Part shown: positions 12,290 through 24,415 of the stretch, piece after piece
Numbering within the stretch: position 1 is the first letter of the stretch
How the letters are laid out: each line of letters opens with the position of its first letter
Origin: Ovis canadensis
Lineage: Eukaryota > Chordata > Mammalia > Artiodactyla > Bovidae
DNA length: 64,000 bases
Assembly: GCF_042477335.2 (NCBI RefSeq)
Contig: NC_091246.1
Location: 22,627,001 to 22,691,000, forward strand
Reading direction: 5' to 3'
Position numbers and translations under genes: made by a program
The notes under the pieces: generated by a model
Told to the model about the DNA's origin: nothing
The model's input: the letters and a program-made list of their open reading frames with translations, nothing else
Database searches by the model: none

Positions 12290-13317
12290 GGCTTGTTCTA
12301 CCATCAAAAAAAAGTCATCCTCTATCTCCACTTCAGCTCCATCGATCCTATTCTCTATTCTCCCCTTCAAAAAGAGCTCTCCCAAGAGGTGCAAACATTA
12401 ACTATTTCTGTCCATCATGACCCACTCATTCCAATCTGGATTCTCCTCCTACCAGTCCCCTGAAATGTCTGTCATGAAGGTCAATGATAATCACTATGTC
12501 ACCAAATCCAGCTAAAAGGAAGACTCCAGGACATCTTTAGAAGAAGTTGAAATGGACCACTTTGTCATGATTGCTAGGGCAAAACTGTAAAATATAGAAA
12601 CTAAAACTATGACAAAAATCTAGCAAAAAAGAGTCTGCAATCACATTTATAGAGATCAACAAAAATTTAGTAAAGTTTTAAAAACAGATTAAATTCCATA
12701 ACACAAAAAGCTAGCCAAAGTAAGCCACAGGGGAGAACTGTACTTGTTTTCATCTTTTTCTTTACTTGACGATTTTCTCATGACAAAAATAATGGATGCT
12801 TATTTAATAAGTAAAGCAAAACAAAGGTATACAAGGAAAACAAACATCTATACCTAGTATTTCACCCCATCCACTGATCCATAATGAAATAATCATCAAG
12901 GGAATATTCTTTCATGTTCTTTTCCTAGTCACAAAAACACAGGCAAACAAACACACACATACACTAGGGTTTGGCTTGATTAGTAGTTGTTTGGGTAATA
13001 TGTTGGTATTCTGTTTTGTTTTGGTGTATATAAAAAATTACAAACAAAATTAAGGAGAAATTACTTATCATAAACTCCTTATCCCCATGCATGTAGACTC
13101 CTACACTATCAACACCCCCACCAAGACGGTATTACTACTTCTATTACAATTGATGAACCTACACTGATGTATCATTATCACCCAGAGTCCAAAGAGTACA
13201 CTCGTTTTCATGTAATAGTATTATACATTCTATGGGTTTGACAAACGCATGATAACATCTATTCACCACTGTTGTACAGAACAGTTTTACTACCTTAAAA
13301 CCCTCTGTGTGAAATCT
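12290..13317. other. Intergenic, old L1-like remnants
   Basis: No gene. About 13020-13317 resembles an old L1 3' UTR in antisense (a CTATGGGTTTGACAAACG block near 13231). Otherwise nothing supported. Confidence 0.35.
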
Positions 13318-13402
13318 TCCAGACAAGGGATCGAACCAGTGTCCCCTGCATTGGCAGGCAGATTCTTATCCACCAGGAAAGTCCTGTACCACCAGGAAAG
13401 TC
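13318..13402 (-). mobile_element. tRNA SINE head fragment
   Basis: Antisense tRNA-like head (complement of GATCCCTTG and TCCTGGTGG) with a small direct duplication of CCACCAGGAAAGTCCT (13370-13385 and 13389-13404). Confidence 0.7.
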
Positions 13403-14687
13403 CTCAACATAACTTTTCATTTGAGTAAATACCAAGGAGAACTCCTAGGTGTATGTCTGGAGACAATTCTAATTTGAAAAGATATCCATACCCCAACTGT
13501 AATATCTTAACAGTTCTTTCATTAACTAATGAGTTAAATAAAATCTGGATACAACTCCATCTTATATTTGCAAACCTTATATTTGCAGTATCCTTCCACT
13601 TTTTCTGGTCTCTATAAATGGGAGTACAGACTGATTTTTGTTAGATTTTGGTCATAGTTTTAGTTTCTATATTTTCTACATTTTACGGTTTTTCCCTAGC
13701 AATCGTGACATGGTGATCAGTTGCAACTTCCTCTCGAGATGTCCTGGAGTCTTCATTTCAGCTGGATTTTGTAACACGGTGATCACTGTTGACCTTTATG
13801 ACAGCCATTTCAGGGGACTGGTAGGAAGAGGATCCAGATTGGAATGAGTGGGTCAGGACAGACAGAATCCTTCAACACTACAACTATAGTGTTAAAAAAA
13901 AAACAAAATCGTTGCTGTCAAAATGTTTATGCCCACTTTTTAAAAAACAACACAAAGATATTCTTACACTCCCAAGGATAAAGACCTATATATAAAATAT
14001 AGAAGACACATATCTTCATTATCAAAATTGCCTGAAGAAATCAGTGTACTGAAGCATAAATCAACACTCAGCACTCTAGAATGGCAAACAAGTGAAATTT
14101 AACACTGAAATATCTTAAATAAAAATATGACTTATTAAATCATATTTAAGCAAATATGACTTATTAAATTAACCATTAAATATAAATTTATGGATCTGTA
14201 GAAAATATATTTTACTGTTTAAAATTTCAAAACTAGTTAATGTGATTCTGATTCAGCATTGTGTGAATAATTACAAACTCATAAATAACCCACACCAATC
14301 ATGCCAAGAATATTTCTTGAATGAAAAGTAAATAGCTGCACACCTTTGGTTGGTACCTTGAAAAATGAAGTAATTAATATAACCGTGACTTACTAATCCT
14401 GCTAGTGGAAAGCATGCTAAGCATTACATCATATATGCCCATATTTGCACTTAGAAAAAATGGAACACACTTAAATCTGTAACTCTTGAAATGAATTAAT
14501 AAATGTATTTCCAAATTATATGGCTACAACTATAAGTAACCTCAAGACATTTCTACCCAGAATGTTAGCTTCTTGGAAAGAAAGACAAGTCTTTCCCCAA
14601 AAAGGTCAAATCACTACTCTTTACGAAATGTCAGCTAAATGCTAACCAGATATCAAGGCTTCTAAAAAGTTCACATGCCTCTAGACC
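13403..14687. other. AT-rich intergenic, nothing recognised
   Basis: No gene and no repeat that I can name. A 69-codon frame at 13638-13847 has no domain. Confidence 0.5.
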
Positions 14688-14890
14688 AAATGTCTCTCGA
14701 CTTTCTTAAAGGACCAGATAGTAAATATTTTTGGCTTTGCAGACCATATGATCTGTGTCACAGTACTCAAAGTTGAACAAAATACTGACAATACATCAAC
14801 AAATGGATATGGGTGGGTTCCAAGCACATTTATTTACCAAAACAGGCAGAGAACCAGACTCGATGCTAGGGCCACAGTTTGCTGACCACT
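14688..14890 (+). mobile_element. Non-autonomous hAT-type DNA transposon fragment
   Basis: Carries the well-known mammalian block order AGGACCAGATAGTAAATATT, TTTGCAGACCATATGATCTG, then ACAGTTTGCTGACCACTT at the end. The subfamily is not assigned and the outer inverted repeats are degraded. Confidence 0.6.
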
Positions 14891-15339
14891 TGCTCTAGAC
14901 CTTCCTCTAGAACTCAGTCAGTGCAAAACAAAGCCTGAGGGAAGGGGCCATAAATACTCCCACCTCCCGCACTCACAGGCCCAGGTTCCCATTTCCCCAG
15001 ATTTGTCCCCCTAGAACTGTTCTCTAAATAGCAGAGCAGCCTCGCAAACAAGTAGACAGGAAATCTCTCTGTCTTGCTTGTTAGAATCCCCGAGTCAGTG
15101 AAGAAATGAAGGTGCAGAGGATACTTCCAGAGAAATCTTCTGCAATGTGTGACTCAGCCTCAATTCAAAGACATCTTCTTCTGGCTCAGAGAAAAACCTT
15201 TTAACCTGAAATATGGCCTTCTCAAAGGAAATCAGTCTTAGCCTGCCCTCTAGTGGTAAATTGAAGTATTGCCAAAGGGGAAGCATGGGACCAAGATGAG
15301 GGCAACAAGATTATTTTTGAATTTTGCATTCACTTTATT
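14891..15339. other. Intergenic, nothing recognised
   Basis: A 63-codon minus frame (15095-15286) has no domain. No named repeat. Confidence 0.5.
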
Positions 15340-15897
15340 TTTTATATAATTTTATTTTTGGCTGTGTTGGGTCTTTGTTGCCGTGCAGGCCTTTCTCTAG
15401 TTGCGGTGAGCAGGGGCTGCATTCTAGCTGCGGTTGAGCAGGCTTCTCACTGTGTTGGCTTCCCTTGTTGCAGAGCACAGGCTCTAGGGTGAGCCGGCTT
15501 CAGTAGGTGCGGCTCCCAGGCTCTAGAGCACAGGCTCAGTAGTTGTAGCTTATGGGCTTAGTTTGGTTTCCCCGATGGCTCAGACGATAAAGATCCACCT
15601 GCCAATGCAAGAGATCAGGGTTCGATTCCTGAGTCAGGAAGATCCTCTGGAGAAGGGAATGGCAACCCACTCCAGTATTCATGCCTGGAGAATTCCATGG
15701 ACAGAGGAGCATAGCAGGCAAGGAGCCTACCAGGCTACAGTCCATGGGGTCACAAGGGGTCAGACATGACTAAGGGACTAACACACACAGGGTTAGTTGC
15801 TCCATTTCACGTGGGATCCTCCCAGATCAGGGATTGAGTCCATGTCGTCTGCATTAGCAGGCAGATTCTTTACCACTGAGCCATCAGGGAAGCCCAT
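15340..15897 (-). mobile_element. CHR-2-type SINE split by a Bov-tA2
   Basis: The antisense CHR-2 body runs from 15340 to about 15564, stops after CTTATGGGCTTAGTT, and resumes at about 15791 with GTTAGTTGCTCC to the complement of the tRNA head at 15897. The Bov-tA2 fills the gap. Confidence 0.85.
15565..15790 (+). mobile_element. Bov-tA2 SINE nested in CHR-2
   Basis: tRNA-like head (GATGGCTCAGACGATAAAG, GGTTCGATTCCTGAG), Bov-A body, and a CTAACACACACA tail. The flanking TTAGTT copies on both sides fit a short target duplication. Confidence 0.88.
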
Positions 15898-15950
15898 AGC
15901 AAGATACTGAATATAGTTTCCTTTAGCTCTGTTTCTGGAAAATATTTTTT

Positions 15951-16032
15951 TAAAGAATATATGTATATACATATAGCTGAACCATCGATGTGCTGTACAC
16001 TGGAAACTAACACAACATTGTAAATCAACTAT
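15951..16032 (+). mobile_element. L1 3' terminal fragment
   Basis: Matches the last ~80 bp of ruminant L1 (ACATATAGCTGAACC ... AACACAACATTGTAAATCAA), directly abutting a BovB piece. Confidence 0.75.
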
Positions 16033-16525
16033 AGTCAAAGTGATGGCTTTCCCAGCAGTCATATAAGGATGTGAGAATCAGACCATAGAGAAGGCTGAGC
16101 ACCAAAGAATTGATGCTTTTAAATTGTGGTGCTGGAGAAGACTCTTGAGAGTCCGTTGGACAGCAAGGAGATCAAACCAGTCAATCCTAAAGGAAATCAA
16201 CTCTGAATATTCATTGAAAGGACTGATGTTGAAGCTGAAGTTCTAATACTCTGGCCACCTAATGCAAAGAGCCTACTCATTGGGAAAGACCCTAATGCTG
16301 GGAAAGACTGAAGGCAAAAGGAGAAGGGGGTGGCAGAGGATGAATTGGGTTAGACAGCCTCACCAACTCAATGGACATGAATTTTGAGCAAACTCTGGGA
16401 GATGGTGGAGGACAGAGGAGCCTGGTGTGCTACAGTCCATGGGTCACAAAGAGTCGGATATGACTTAGTGACTAAACACATGGGTCACAAAGAGTCGGAT
16501 ATGACTTAGTGACTAAACAATAACA
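16033..16525 (+). mobile_element. BovB LINE 3' portion with tandem duplication
   Basis: Encodes a diverged BovB C-terminus (GCTTTTAAATTGTGGTGCTG... equivalent to FELWCW). The final 41 bp are duplicated head-to-tail at 16438-16478 and 16479-16519. Confidence 0.9.
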
Positions 16526-17657
16526 AATACTTCTAAAAAGACAACGGAAACAAGGTGACATGCCTGCTTCATAAGAGCCACTCTACCACGGGTGCCAGAT
16601 ATGTGGCTTTACAAGGAGCCAAAAATCCTTTTCCTCAGGGAGCTTACAATCTGTAAGAAACAAGATAGGTATTATTTTTTTTAATTGCACAAACATACGT
16701 AAAGACCTTGTTGGATAAGGAACTTCTGTGGCTCCCTGGATGATAGAGAAGCTGCAGGACTGCAAACAGCTGACCTCCCTCTCTAGGGTGCCAGGGGAAG
16801 CCACAAAGGGCAGGAATTCTTTGAACTATGAAATCACCCATAGAGGGCAACATTCAAAGGGAGGAGTTTCTGGCTGCTGGGTGCCCTTGATGACAAGTAC
16901 ACTACAGGGGCCGGGGTCAGGATCCTGGGGCTGGAGAAGCCGTGCACACAGCAGGAACCTGCAGAATGCCAGACATTCCTAAGAGGCAAGTGAACAGTCT
17001 CCTCCTCCAGTGACTTTCTAGTGCCCTCTACTGGCAAAGTTTAGCATTGTGCCAGCTGGCAAAGGAAAAATACAGGACCCAGCAGAGCAGGCAATTTACA
17101 ATGGATTTGAAGCTGAGAGGTCATAAATTGATACAGTACACTCTGGTCTCCATATGGTGACCCTTCTAGAAGAACAAGCAGACCATTCAGGAAGTACTTA
17201 AATAGAGAAGATAAAGAAGAGAGAATAAATCAATATATTAAGAGGAGAAACAATGATAATAACCTATATGGTGCTAGACAAAATACACTTGCAAGTCCCC
17301 CATGGGCTCCAGGAAAGACGCCAAATATCACAGCTCATGTCCCTGTGCTACTGGACTTATAGAGGAGCTGTCTCAGAGAGCACGGCTGAGAGAGCAAGGA
17401 GGGTGAGCTGGCAGGGGTCACAGGACAAGGGGCTGGCAGCACCAGCAGAGCTGAGGCAATTCTTAGTATACAAAAAGCACAGGAGCAGCACTGCTCCCCA
17501 GAGACAGACGCGCAAAGATTAACAAACATATCAGGTACAATCAAAGCTGCACTCATTCCATGCAGATACTACCCCAGCTGGGCTTGCAAGGCCTTTGAGT
17601 CTCAAAAGTTACTAGAGAAAAGCCAGTATAACTTGGGACAAACCATCACTCCCATTT
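16526..17657. other. Intergenic, no gene
   Basis: Overlapping open frames on both strands (16583-17037, 17253-17556) have no domain or coding signature. No named repeat. Confidence 0.5.
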
Positions 17658-17878
17658 TTAAAAAACTTTTTTTTAGAACATTTATGTGGCCACGCTGGGT
17701 CTTGGTTGCGGCACACGGAACATTTGATCTTTATTGCAGGTATGGCACACAGGATCTTTAGTCGCAGCATTCGAATCCTCAGTTGCAACATGTGGGGTCT
17801 AGTTCTCTGACCAGGGATCAAACCCAGGCCTCCTGCACTGGGAACGTGGAGTCTTAGCCACTGACCACCAGGGAAAAA
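17658..17878 (-). mobile_element. CHR-2-type tRNA SINE
   Basis: Antisense copy: GGCCACGCTGGGTCTTGGTT, then the complement of GGTTTGATCCCTGGTC, ending in ACCACCAGGGAA. Confidence 0.82.
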
Positions 17879-18227
17879 AGCTGTTAAATGAATGGTCTTT
17901 TTTTCCTTTAACAGTCAGCAAGCCTGGCTTTCTGGTCCTTCACACACATCTTCAATTTACCCCCTGTCTCAGGATCATCAGCGGGGGCAAGGTGCCCCTA
18001 CTGATGAGGGAGATAAAGTGCCAGCTTGTCTGTTAGTGTTTCCAAAACATTAACATTCCAAGTAGGAGAGCTTGAGCACCAACTGAGAAGCCAAGGTAGA
18101 AGTAAATTTGTCAACAACAAAAAGTTACCAAACATAAAAATAAGCAACAGTGTATAATGGCACCCTCTGGGCAGTGAGACTGAGGATGGGCAGCGAGGCA
18201 GTGATTTTAAATAAACCTTTCTATGTG

Positions 18228-18566
18228 GTCGAGATATATTTATATACACACATATATATTGTTTATATATATATTATATATTATACAAATATATATTTAT
18301 ATATAAATTATATAGTATTAATTATAAATATATTCTATAAATATATTATAAATTATATTATATATTTAATATAATATAAATTAATGTATTGTTATATTAT
18401 TTTTATATATTTAACATATGTAAATACATTTATATATTAATATATTTATATAAAATATTGTATATACAATATATCAATATAAAATAATAAATATATAAAC
18501 ATAATTATATAATATGTAATATACTTTATATGTGATATCTCATATATATATATATTTTTTTTTTAA
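18228..18566. repeat. Long AT-rich (TA)n tract
   Basis: About 340 bp almost entirely A/T, with TATATA runs and many small palindromes, ending in a T-run. Confidence 0.9.
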
Positions 18567-19900
18567 TCCAGGCCTGAAAGGAAAACGGAGAGAAGCTTTC
18601 AAACGGATAAGAGAAAGTTGTTAGATCATTATGACACTGCACTGGAATTTTAATTACTCAAAAAAGATGACCCTTGAGTCTGAAGGTGTCCCGAGAACTT
18701 CTTACCTGAGAGCGGCTAAAGAAGTTACAGGATACGCCTGAGACAGTAAGTGGGAAAGAACAGTCTCCTCTCCTGGCATCCCTTTGATTCCAGCCCTGTC
18801 AATACTAGGGCACCCAGAGGGAGCGATGGCGTCAGAGCTCTGTTTGCTCCGTGGAACTAGGATTTGGACAAGTCTGCATCTAAGGATGGCCTTGGTTCCT
18901 GAGATAGAGTTGAGCAAGCTCTTTTACTCCCCCAAAGTTTTGCTTGCTTCTTGCAGGTCGATTTTTATAATGCTGCAGACAAAATTCTTATTGTTTTGGA
19001 GGTGTCAATCAATATATCGAAATATTTGGAAGCACGAATTAGTCATGAAACAAGACCATCCTGGAGGATTTGCAAAGAATTTGGCTAAAAAGTCTTGAAT
19101 ATATCATTGCGCCCGTAAAGAAGATACAAAAGGTTAAGAGTAAAGTTTGGAAGGGGGCTGGATGGAGGATTTCTTTAGAGAGCCCTGCTGATCCTCTAAG
19201 CAGATGCCTACATCTCTGACTTCCAGCTTAAGGGAACCTCCACAAGACCATCCAAAGAGTTTACAGATTGGGATTCCCAGTGAACTGCTGTCTGACTCCT
19301 GCCCCACCCGGGAAATCTGGAGAACAGTGCTGGGTTCCACAGGTGGCTGGTTCTTTTCCTTGCAACCTTTCAGAAGCCCCTACTGGAACACCTTTCCTCC
19401 AGCAAAACCCTGACTACCCACCGCTCCCAGCTTCCGCATCTAACTCTGCGGCGTTTGTTGTCTGCTGAGGTCTCCTCACCTCTGAGCAAGGCCCTTAAGT
19501 AGAGTCCTTTTCCAAGTGACCACCACGGCCCCTCCCCCCACCACAGACCCACTTGGGACAGAGAAAACTCACTCATTATTGCCCCTCTCTTATTATAACT
19601 TGTTCATAATCTAATTTACCCAGAGAAAAAAAAACTGCACTTGTCCCACGCGCAAAGCTTTGTATTAACAGGTTGGTCACCAGACATAATTACAAGGAGA
19701 GAATATTGGTCCTTCAACTGCCAAGGATCCAAAATGCACACACAATATAGAGTTCTGGTTTGCATAAGTGGGGCTGTAAAATATTCCACTATATTACATA
19801 ACTATATTTCAATTAACAAATTCCCTATTGGTAGATAGACTGCTACTGACTTATTTTAATACCACAATACTGGTTAATAGCACAATACTGGGAAAACAAA
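18567..19900. other. Intergenic, no gene
   Basis: Several frames of 65-104 codons overlap on both strands (18702-19098, 19134-19576) with no recognisable domain. Possible MIR trace near 19880-19960. Confidence 0.45.
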
Positions 19901-20225
19901 CTGCGGAGTCACGTGCAGCACGAGTCAGGCGCAGAGCGGGGATTCTAACTCACCAGAGAGAAACGCCCCCGGTCCAGCTGCCCTTGCCGTCCCACCTGCA
20001 GCGCACACGCTTTACCCCTGCGGTGCTTTTTCATGTCCATCTTTCCGGTTCCTGTAGGCTCCTTCGAGAAGGTTAGAGATGGCTTCTAGAACAGTTCAGC
20101 CCTGGAGGGTACACCCCCTACAACCCGCTCTGCAGAGCTTGCTTTCACCTGCCTACCGGGACACTGGGCGGGGCCCCGAGGGCAGGGAACCTATCAGAAC
20201 CAAGGCCCCGCCCTCTTCGTGTCAC
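19901..20225. promoter_or_regulatory. CpG-rich patch with GC boxes and an E-box
   Basis: By eye about 19 CpG in 325 bp, against a CpG-poor background. It has a CACGTG E-box at 19910-19915 and two opposed GC boxes (GGGCGGGGCC near 20169 and GGCCCCGCCC near 20203). No exon is recognised next to it. It could be an enhancer, an unannotated promoter or a chance GC-rich patch. Confidence 0.4.
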
Positions 20226-20479
20226 CTGCCCAGCACAGGTGGAGTGGTAGTCTACTCAGAGATTTGTGAGGGCTAAAAAAGTACTGACAGTTCCTGATGC
20301 TTCAAGAGCATAAACAAGCTGAAGCTCTTGTGACGGCCTCCATGTCCGCTCATTTTCCTTCTGGCGTCAGCAGTTGTCTGGTTCCACCCCTCCCAAGGTT
20401 CCTCTTGTGCTCTCAACCGTCTTTCACCTTCTCAAGAACGTCTACCAGTTGTCACTCACGTAGCCTTCACTTTATACTC

Positions 20480-21230
20480 TTCTAACTGGGCCTTCTTCAG
20501 CCCGTCAACCCATCATTTACACATAAATATCCTGTTGTCTTAGCTCCTCACTACTATATCCACCTCTCCTTCGTCCCTCTTGTCTATTGAAAACAAAAAG
20601 TCACCATAGTCCTCTCTTCTTCATCCTTCCAACCCTATCTACTTCACAGGAATCGGGTTTCTTCTACCCACTCCACTAAAACCGTCCCCAGCAGGGTCTT
20701 CAGTGGCGGTGTCATTAAATCCAATGGCCGTTTCCGGGCTGTGATCTCTATATCACCTGGTACACTGGCCTCTGTTCACTGTAAACCCCTCCGCTGTGCC
20801 CTCTGCTATCCATACGGCTCACACCCCTGGCAGGTTTTCCCACCTCTCTGATCCCTCTTGAACTGACAGGAAGGGTTTGTCTTCCTTACCCTCTGCTGGT
20901 TCCTGGCTCACTCTAGTCCTCTGTATCTTTCACTTTCCACAACTTTCCATGGGTGAGCTCTTCCACATCACTGTTTTGTTGTGCCAATGACCCCCAAGTC
21001 CTTACCTCCAGTCCAGGCCTTTCTTCTGGGCTTTACACTCTTGGCTATCCCAAGGTAACTTCAGACTTACCACCTCCAAAATTTACCTTTTCCAGAAAAC
21101 CTCCTTCAACTTTTACTCATCTTTTCTTGTGTTCTTCTGTCACTGGATGGCATCACGTGCTGCCTCAAGCCAGGTATCCAGGCAATACCTTAGATTCCTC
21201 CCTCTAATCCACACCCAGTTGTGAGTCCAG
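20480..21230 (-). repeat. Old unnamed mammalian repeat, minus orientation
   Basis: Pyrimidine-rich sequence with a block near 21170-21195 (GGTATCCAGGCAATACC, then TTAGATTCCTCCCTC) like the one at 60138-60170 and 37510-37550. Non-coding as it stands. Confidence 0.4.
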
Positions 21231-21845
21231 TTCCCTAGGAAACAGACTCTGAGACTTCCATGCAAGCAGTCTGGGGGTACGTGGGTACCTGCAGAAACAG
21301 CACCTGTGAGGGCTAAGTGAGGAAGGATGGGGTGAGGGAATTAGTTCACGGTGGCCTGATGAGCCCTCGACCTGAAATGGCCCTTCAAAACTGTCCCACA
21401 CTTAGGCAACGGGAAGCCCCATACCCCCCAATTAACCTGTAGCTGGATACGGTGGACTGCTCTCAGGAGAGGGTGTGAGCTTAGGTGAGGTGGCTCTCTT
21501 TGCTGAGGGTAATTCCTGTGGAGGGACTAGGCTGAGTGCCATCAGCCACTATAACTCCCAGCCTTTGGAGGAGCAGGTGCCTAATTGTAAAGAGAGAACC
21601 GAGGCATCACACCACAGGACCCACTACACGTCTCATACTCGCTAGTCACTAAGTGTTTTACCTATTTCTGCATTTTAATTTTCAAACCAGATCCCACCTC
21701 CCTCACATGACTCTTTACTATTCAAAAAAGTGTCTGAGAGTCTGAACACATCAGGCCCTATGGCAAGGACAAAGTGATGGGTCAAGGAGACACCACTCCA
21801 GCTTTCAAGATGCTTACAATCTAGTTGGGAAGTAAATAATCATAC

Positions 21846-22345
21846 ATCAGTTCAGTTCACTCACTCAGTCATGTCTGACTTTGCAACCCCATGGACTGTA
21901 GCACGCCAGGCTTCTCTGTCCATGACCAACTCCCAGAGCTTGCTCAAACTCATGTCCGTTGAATCGGAGATGCCATCTAACCATCTGTCATCCCCTTCTC
22001 ACCATCCAACCATCTGTCATCCCCTTCTCCTCCCACCTTCAATCTTTCTCAGCATCAGGGTCTTTTCAAGTGAGTCAGGTGGCCAAAGTATTGGAGTTTC
22101 AGCTTCAGCATCAGTCCTTCCCATGAATATTCAGGACTGATTTCCTTTAGGATGGACTGGTTTGATCTCCCTGCAGTCCAACAGACTCTCAAGAGTCTTC
22201 TCCAACACTACAGTTCAAAAGCATCAATTCTTCAGTGCTCAGCTTTATCATCCAACTCTAACATCCATACCTGACTACTGGAAAAACTACAGCTTTGACT
22301 AGATGGATCTTTGTTGGCAAAGTGATGTCTCTGCTTTTTAATATG
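21846..22345 (-). mobile_element. BovB LINE 3' portion
   Basis: Begins with a TTCAGTTCACTCAC tail and reads on the minus strand as a diverged BovB C-terminus. A 22-bp block is repeated with a 29-bp period (21979-22000 and 22008-22029). Confidence 0.9.
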
Positions 22346-22356
22346 CATATATATAC

Positions 22357-22566
22357 TTGACTTCCCTGGTGGCTCAGACGGTAAAGCGTCTGTCTACAAT
22401 GCGGGAGACCTGGGTTCGATCCCTGGGTCGGGAAGATCCCCTGGAGAAGGAAATGGCAATCTACCCTAGTGCTATTGCCTGGAAAATCCCATGGACAGAG
22501 GAGCCTGGTAGGCTACAGTCCATGGGGTCGCAGAGTCGGACACGACTAAGCCACTTCACTTCACTT
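22357..22566 (+). mobile_element. Bov-tA2 SINE
   Basis: tRNA head (CTTCCCTGGTGGCTCAGACG, GGTTCGATCCCTGGGTCGGG), Bov-A body and a CACTTCACTTCA end, flanked by ATATACTT on both sides. Low divergence. Confidence 0.92.
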
Positions 22567-23204
22567 CATATACTTTAAAACTGTAAGTATTCTAAAGAAA
22601 AGCTAGAAGGACAGAATGCTATGAGAGCTTGACTTGCCCAGCCTGGGAGTGGGGTGGAGGCAGGGAAAACTTCTCTGAAGAAGTGTCATTTGAGCCAGAA
22701 TCTGAAAGATGAATGGGCATTACCAGGCTTGTGCTTGGTTGTTGGTATGGGTAGGGTGGGAGAGAAGAGGACCAGTACGGAAACTGCCTATGCAAAGGTC
22801 CTGAGACAGGTGGAACAAGATGTTGGAGGACCTGAAGGAAGACCAGAATATCTCGGCATGTCTAGAATTCAGAAACTGAGGGGGAAGAGCAGTAAAAGAT
22901 GACCTGAAGTGGCAGGCAGGAGCCAGGTCCTACAAAGCCAAGTGGGCCTTTTTCCTTAAAAGTCATGAAAGCCACTGAACAATTATAATCTTTATGTAAT
23001 ATAAATGGTATACCTTACGCAGCATATTCAGCTATTCCAAATCAGTGCAGATAAAATGGATCATATAGATAAAGTAAGTTAAAACCTAAATTCTGCTAAT
23101 CTTAAGTGCTGAGGGCAAAAAAGAAAAAGTTTGTTAACGCAGATACTATCATTACAATAGCCTACTTCTTTACCTCTAATGGCTGCTTGTGGTTCCTCTG
23201 AAAA

Positions 23205-23430
23205 ATAACACCTAGCTGTTACTGACTGCTTACTTAATGTCAAGTGCTCTGCATAAATTACCTCACTTAATAAAACACTTTTACAAAGTGGGACAGTTTA
23301 GAAAGTCAGATACAAAGAACACAGCACACCCAAGCTCTCACAGTCAGGATGTAAATGGCAAACGGCAGAGCAGGACATGAAGCCAGATGTCCAATTACAA
23401 AGCTAAAGCTCTTGACTGCTGCACTAAACA
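23205..23430 (+). mobile_element. MIR SINE
   Basis: Diverged MIR: GTTACTGACTGCTTACTTAA, ACCTCACTTAAT, then GTAAATGGCAAACGGCAGAG and GAAGCCAGATGTCC in the expected order. Confidence 0.65.
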
Positions 23431-24415
23431 CCCCACTTAAGCTTTGGGAAATACCTAACTGCACCTGACTTTGAGTATTTTCCCCACTGCCCTAAACTTC
23501 CTCCCATCATGCCAGCTCATGAGCTCAGACCCCTTTTGTAAATCAGGGTTAACTTGACTCCAGGTCAGGTTTGGAACACACACACCCTTAGATACCACAC
23601 AACAAACCAGAGGCTACCTTTTGAGGGCCTCTCCTAGAACCAGAGCACTTTCTCCTAGTGATCCCACCAGATCCTCATTTATTCTCCCTTTACCAGCCCA
23701 TGACTTTGCTGCCACATCTTCTGGCAGGTAAACCAACCAGTTTTAACAAATACTTGCTAGAGGAATGCAAGCTTACCAGAATATAAGCACGTGAAAAACG
23801 AAGCAAATCTATTACAATCTCCTCTAAAATTTTATGATTGTTTATCATCCTGTTTGTGATTTTTATGTTAAAGCTTGCCCTCTATCTCTAATCAAAAGTG
23901 GTATGTTCCAACTTGCAGGTTTATAAACACTTGAGAAAATATCCACTAGATGTCAGCCTTGAGCTACAACAGGTTTCCTGGGATGCAGCCAAGGACTATT
24001 AAGGAGAGAGCATGGAACTGAAAGTGTTGCAAGAATGAGTTTCCTTTACAGTCTGAACTAAGAACTTTAGCTAGCTTTTTCTATGGACGGTGGTTTTTCA
24101 ATGAGTATAAACAGATCAATAAATTACATCATGTCACATGCTCAACAAGTTCTAACATGCGGCCCCTTGTTCAAAGTAAAAATCCAACTCCTTACCACAG
24201 CTATAAACACTCTTCCATCCTTACCCACTTTAGCCATAGTCCCCTGAACACACCTGAAACTCTTTTCCCAGATATTCTTGCATTAGACTCAGGACCCTGA
24301 CTGTGGCCACCTTCTCAGAGAGGCCTTCCTGGCCACCCTTTGACCCAGCACCCACTGGCACCACCCCACCCTCTTACCTTGACCAATTTTTCCCGTAACA
24401 CTTTTTCCCTGCCTA
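23431..24415. other. Intergenic, old repeat trace
   Basis: No gene. About 24170-24330 has AAAATCCAACTCCTTACCAC, a block of the minus-oriented unnamed old repeat. Confidence 0.4.

Larger units (their letters stand above)
21725..22975 (+). repeat. Old unnamed mammalian repeat split by BovB and Bov-tA2
   Basis: Left part 21725-21845 and right part 22567-22975. The right part has GAAGTGTCATTTGAGCCAG and GCAAAGGTCCTGAGACAGG, the same blocks as in the 57.3-59.5 kb copy. The younger elements sit at 21846-22566. Confidence 0.5.

Noticed and set aside
22357-22440. tRNA-like A-box and B-box sequence
   Set aside because: It is the tRNA-derived head of a Bov-tA2 SINE, not a tRNA gene; the same applies to the other SINE heads in the window.
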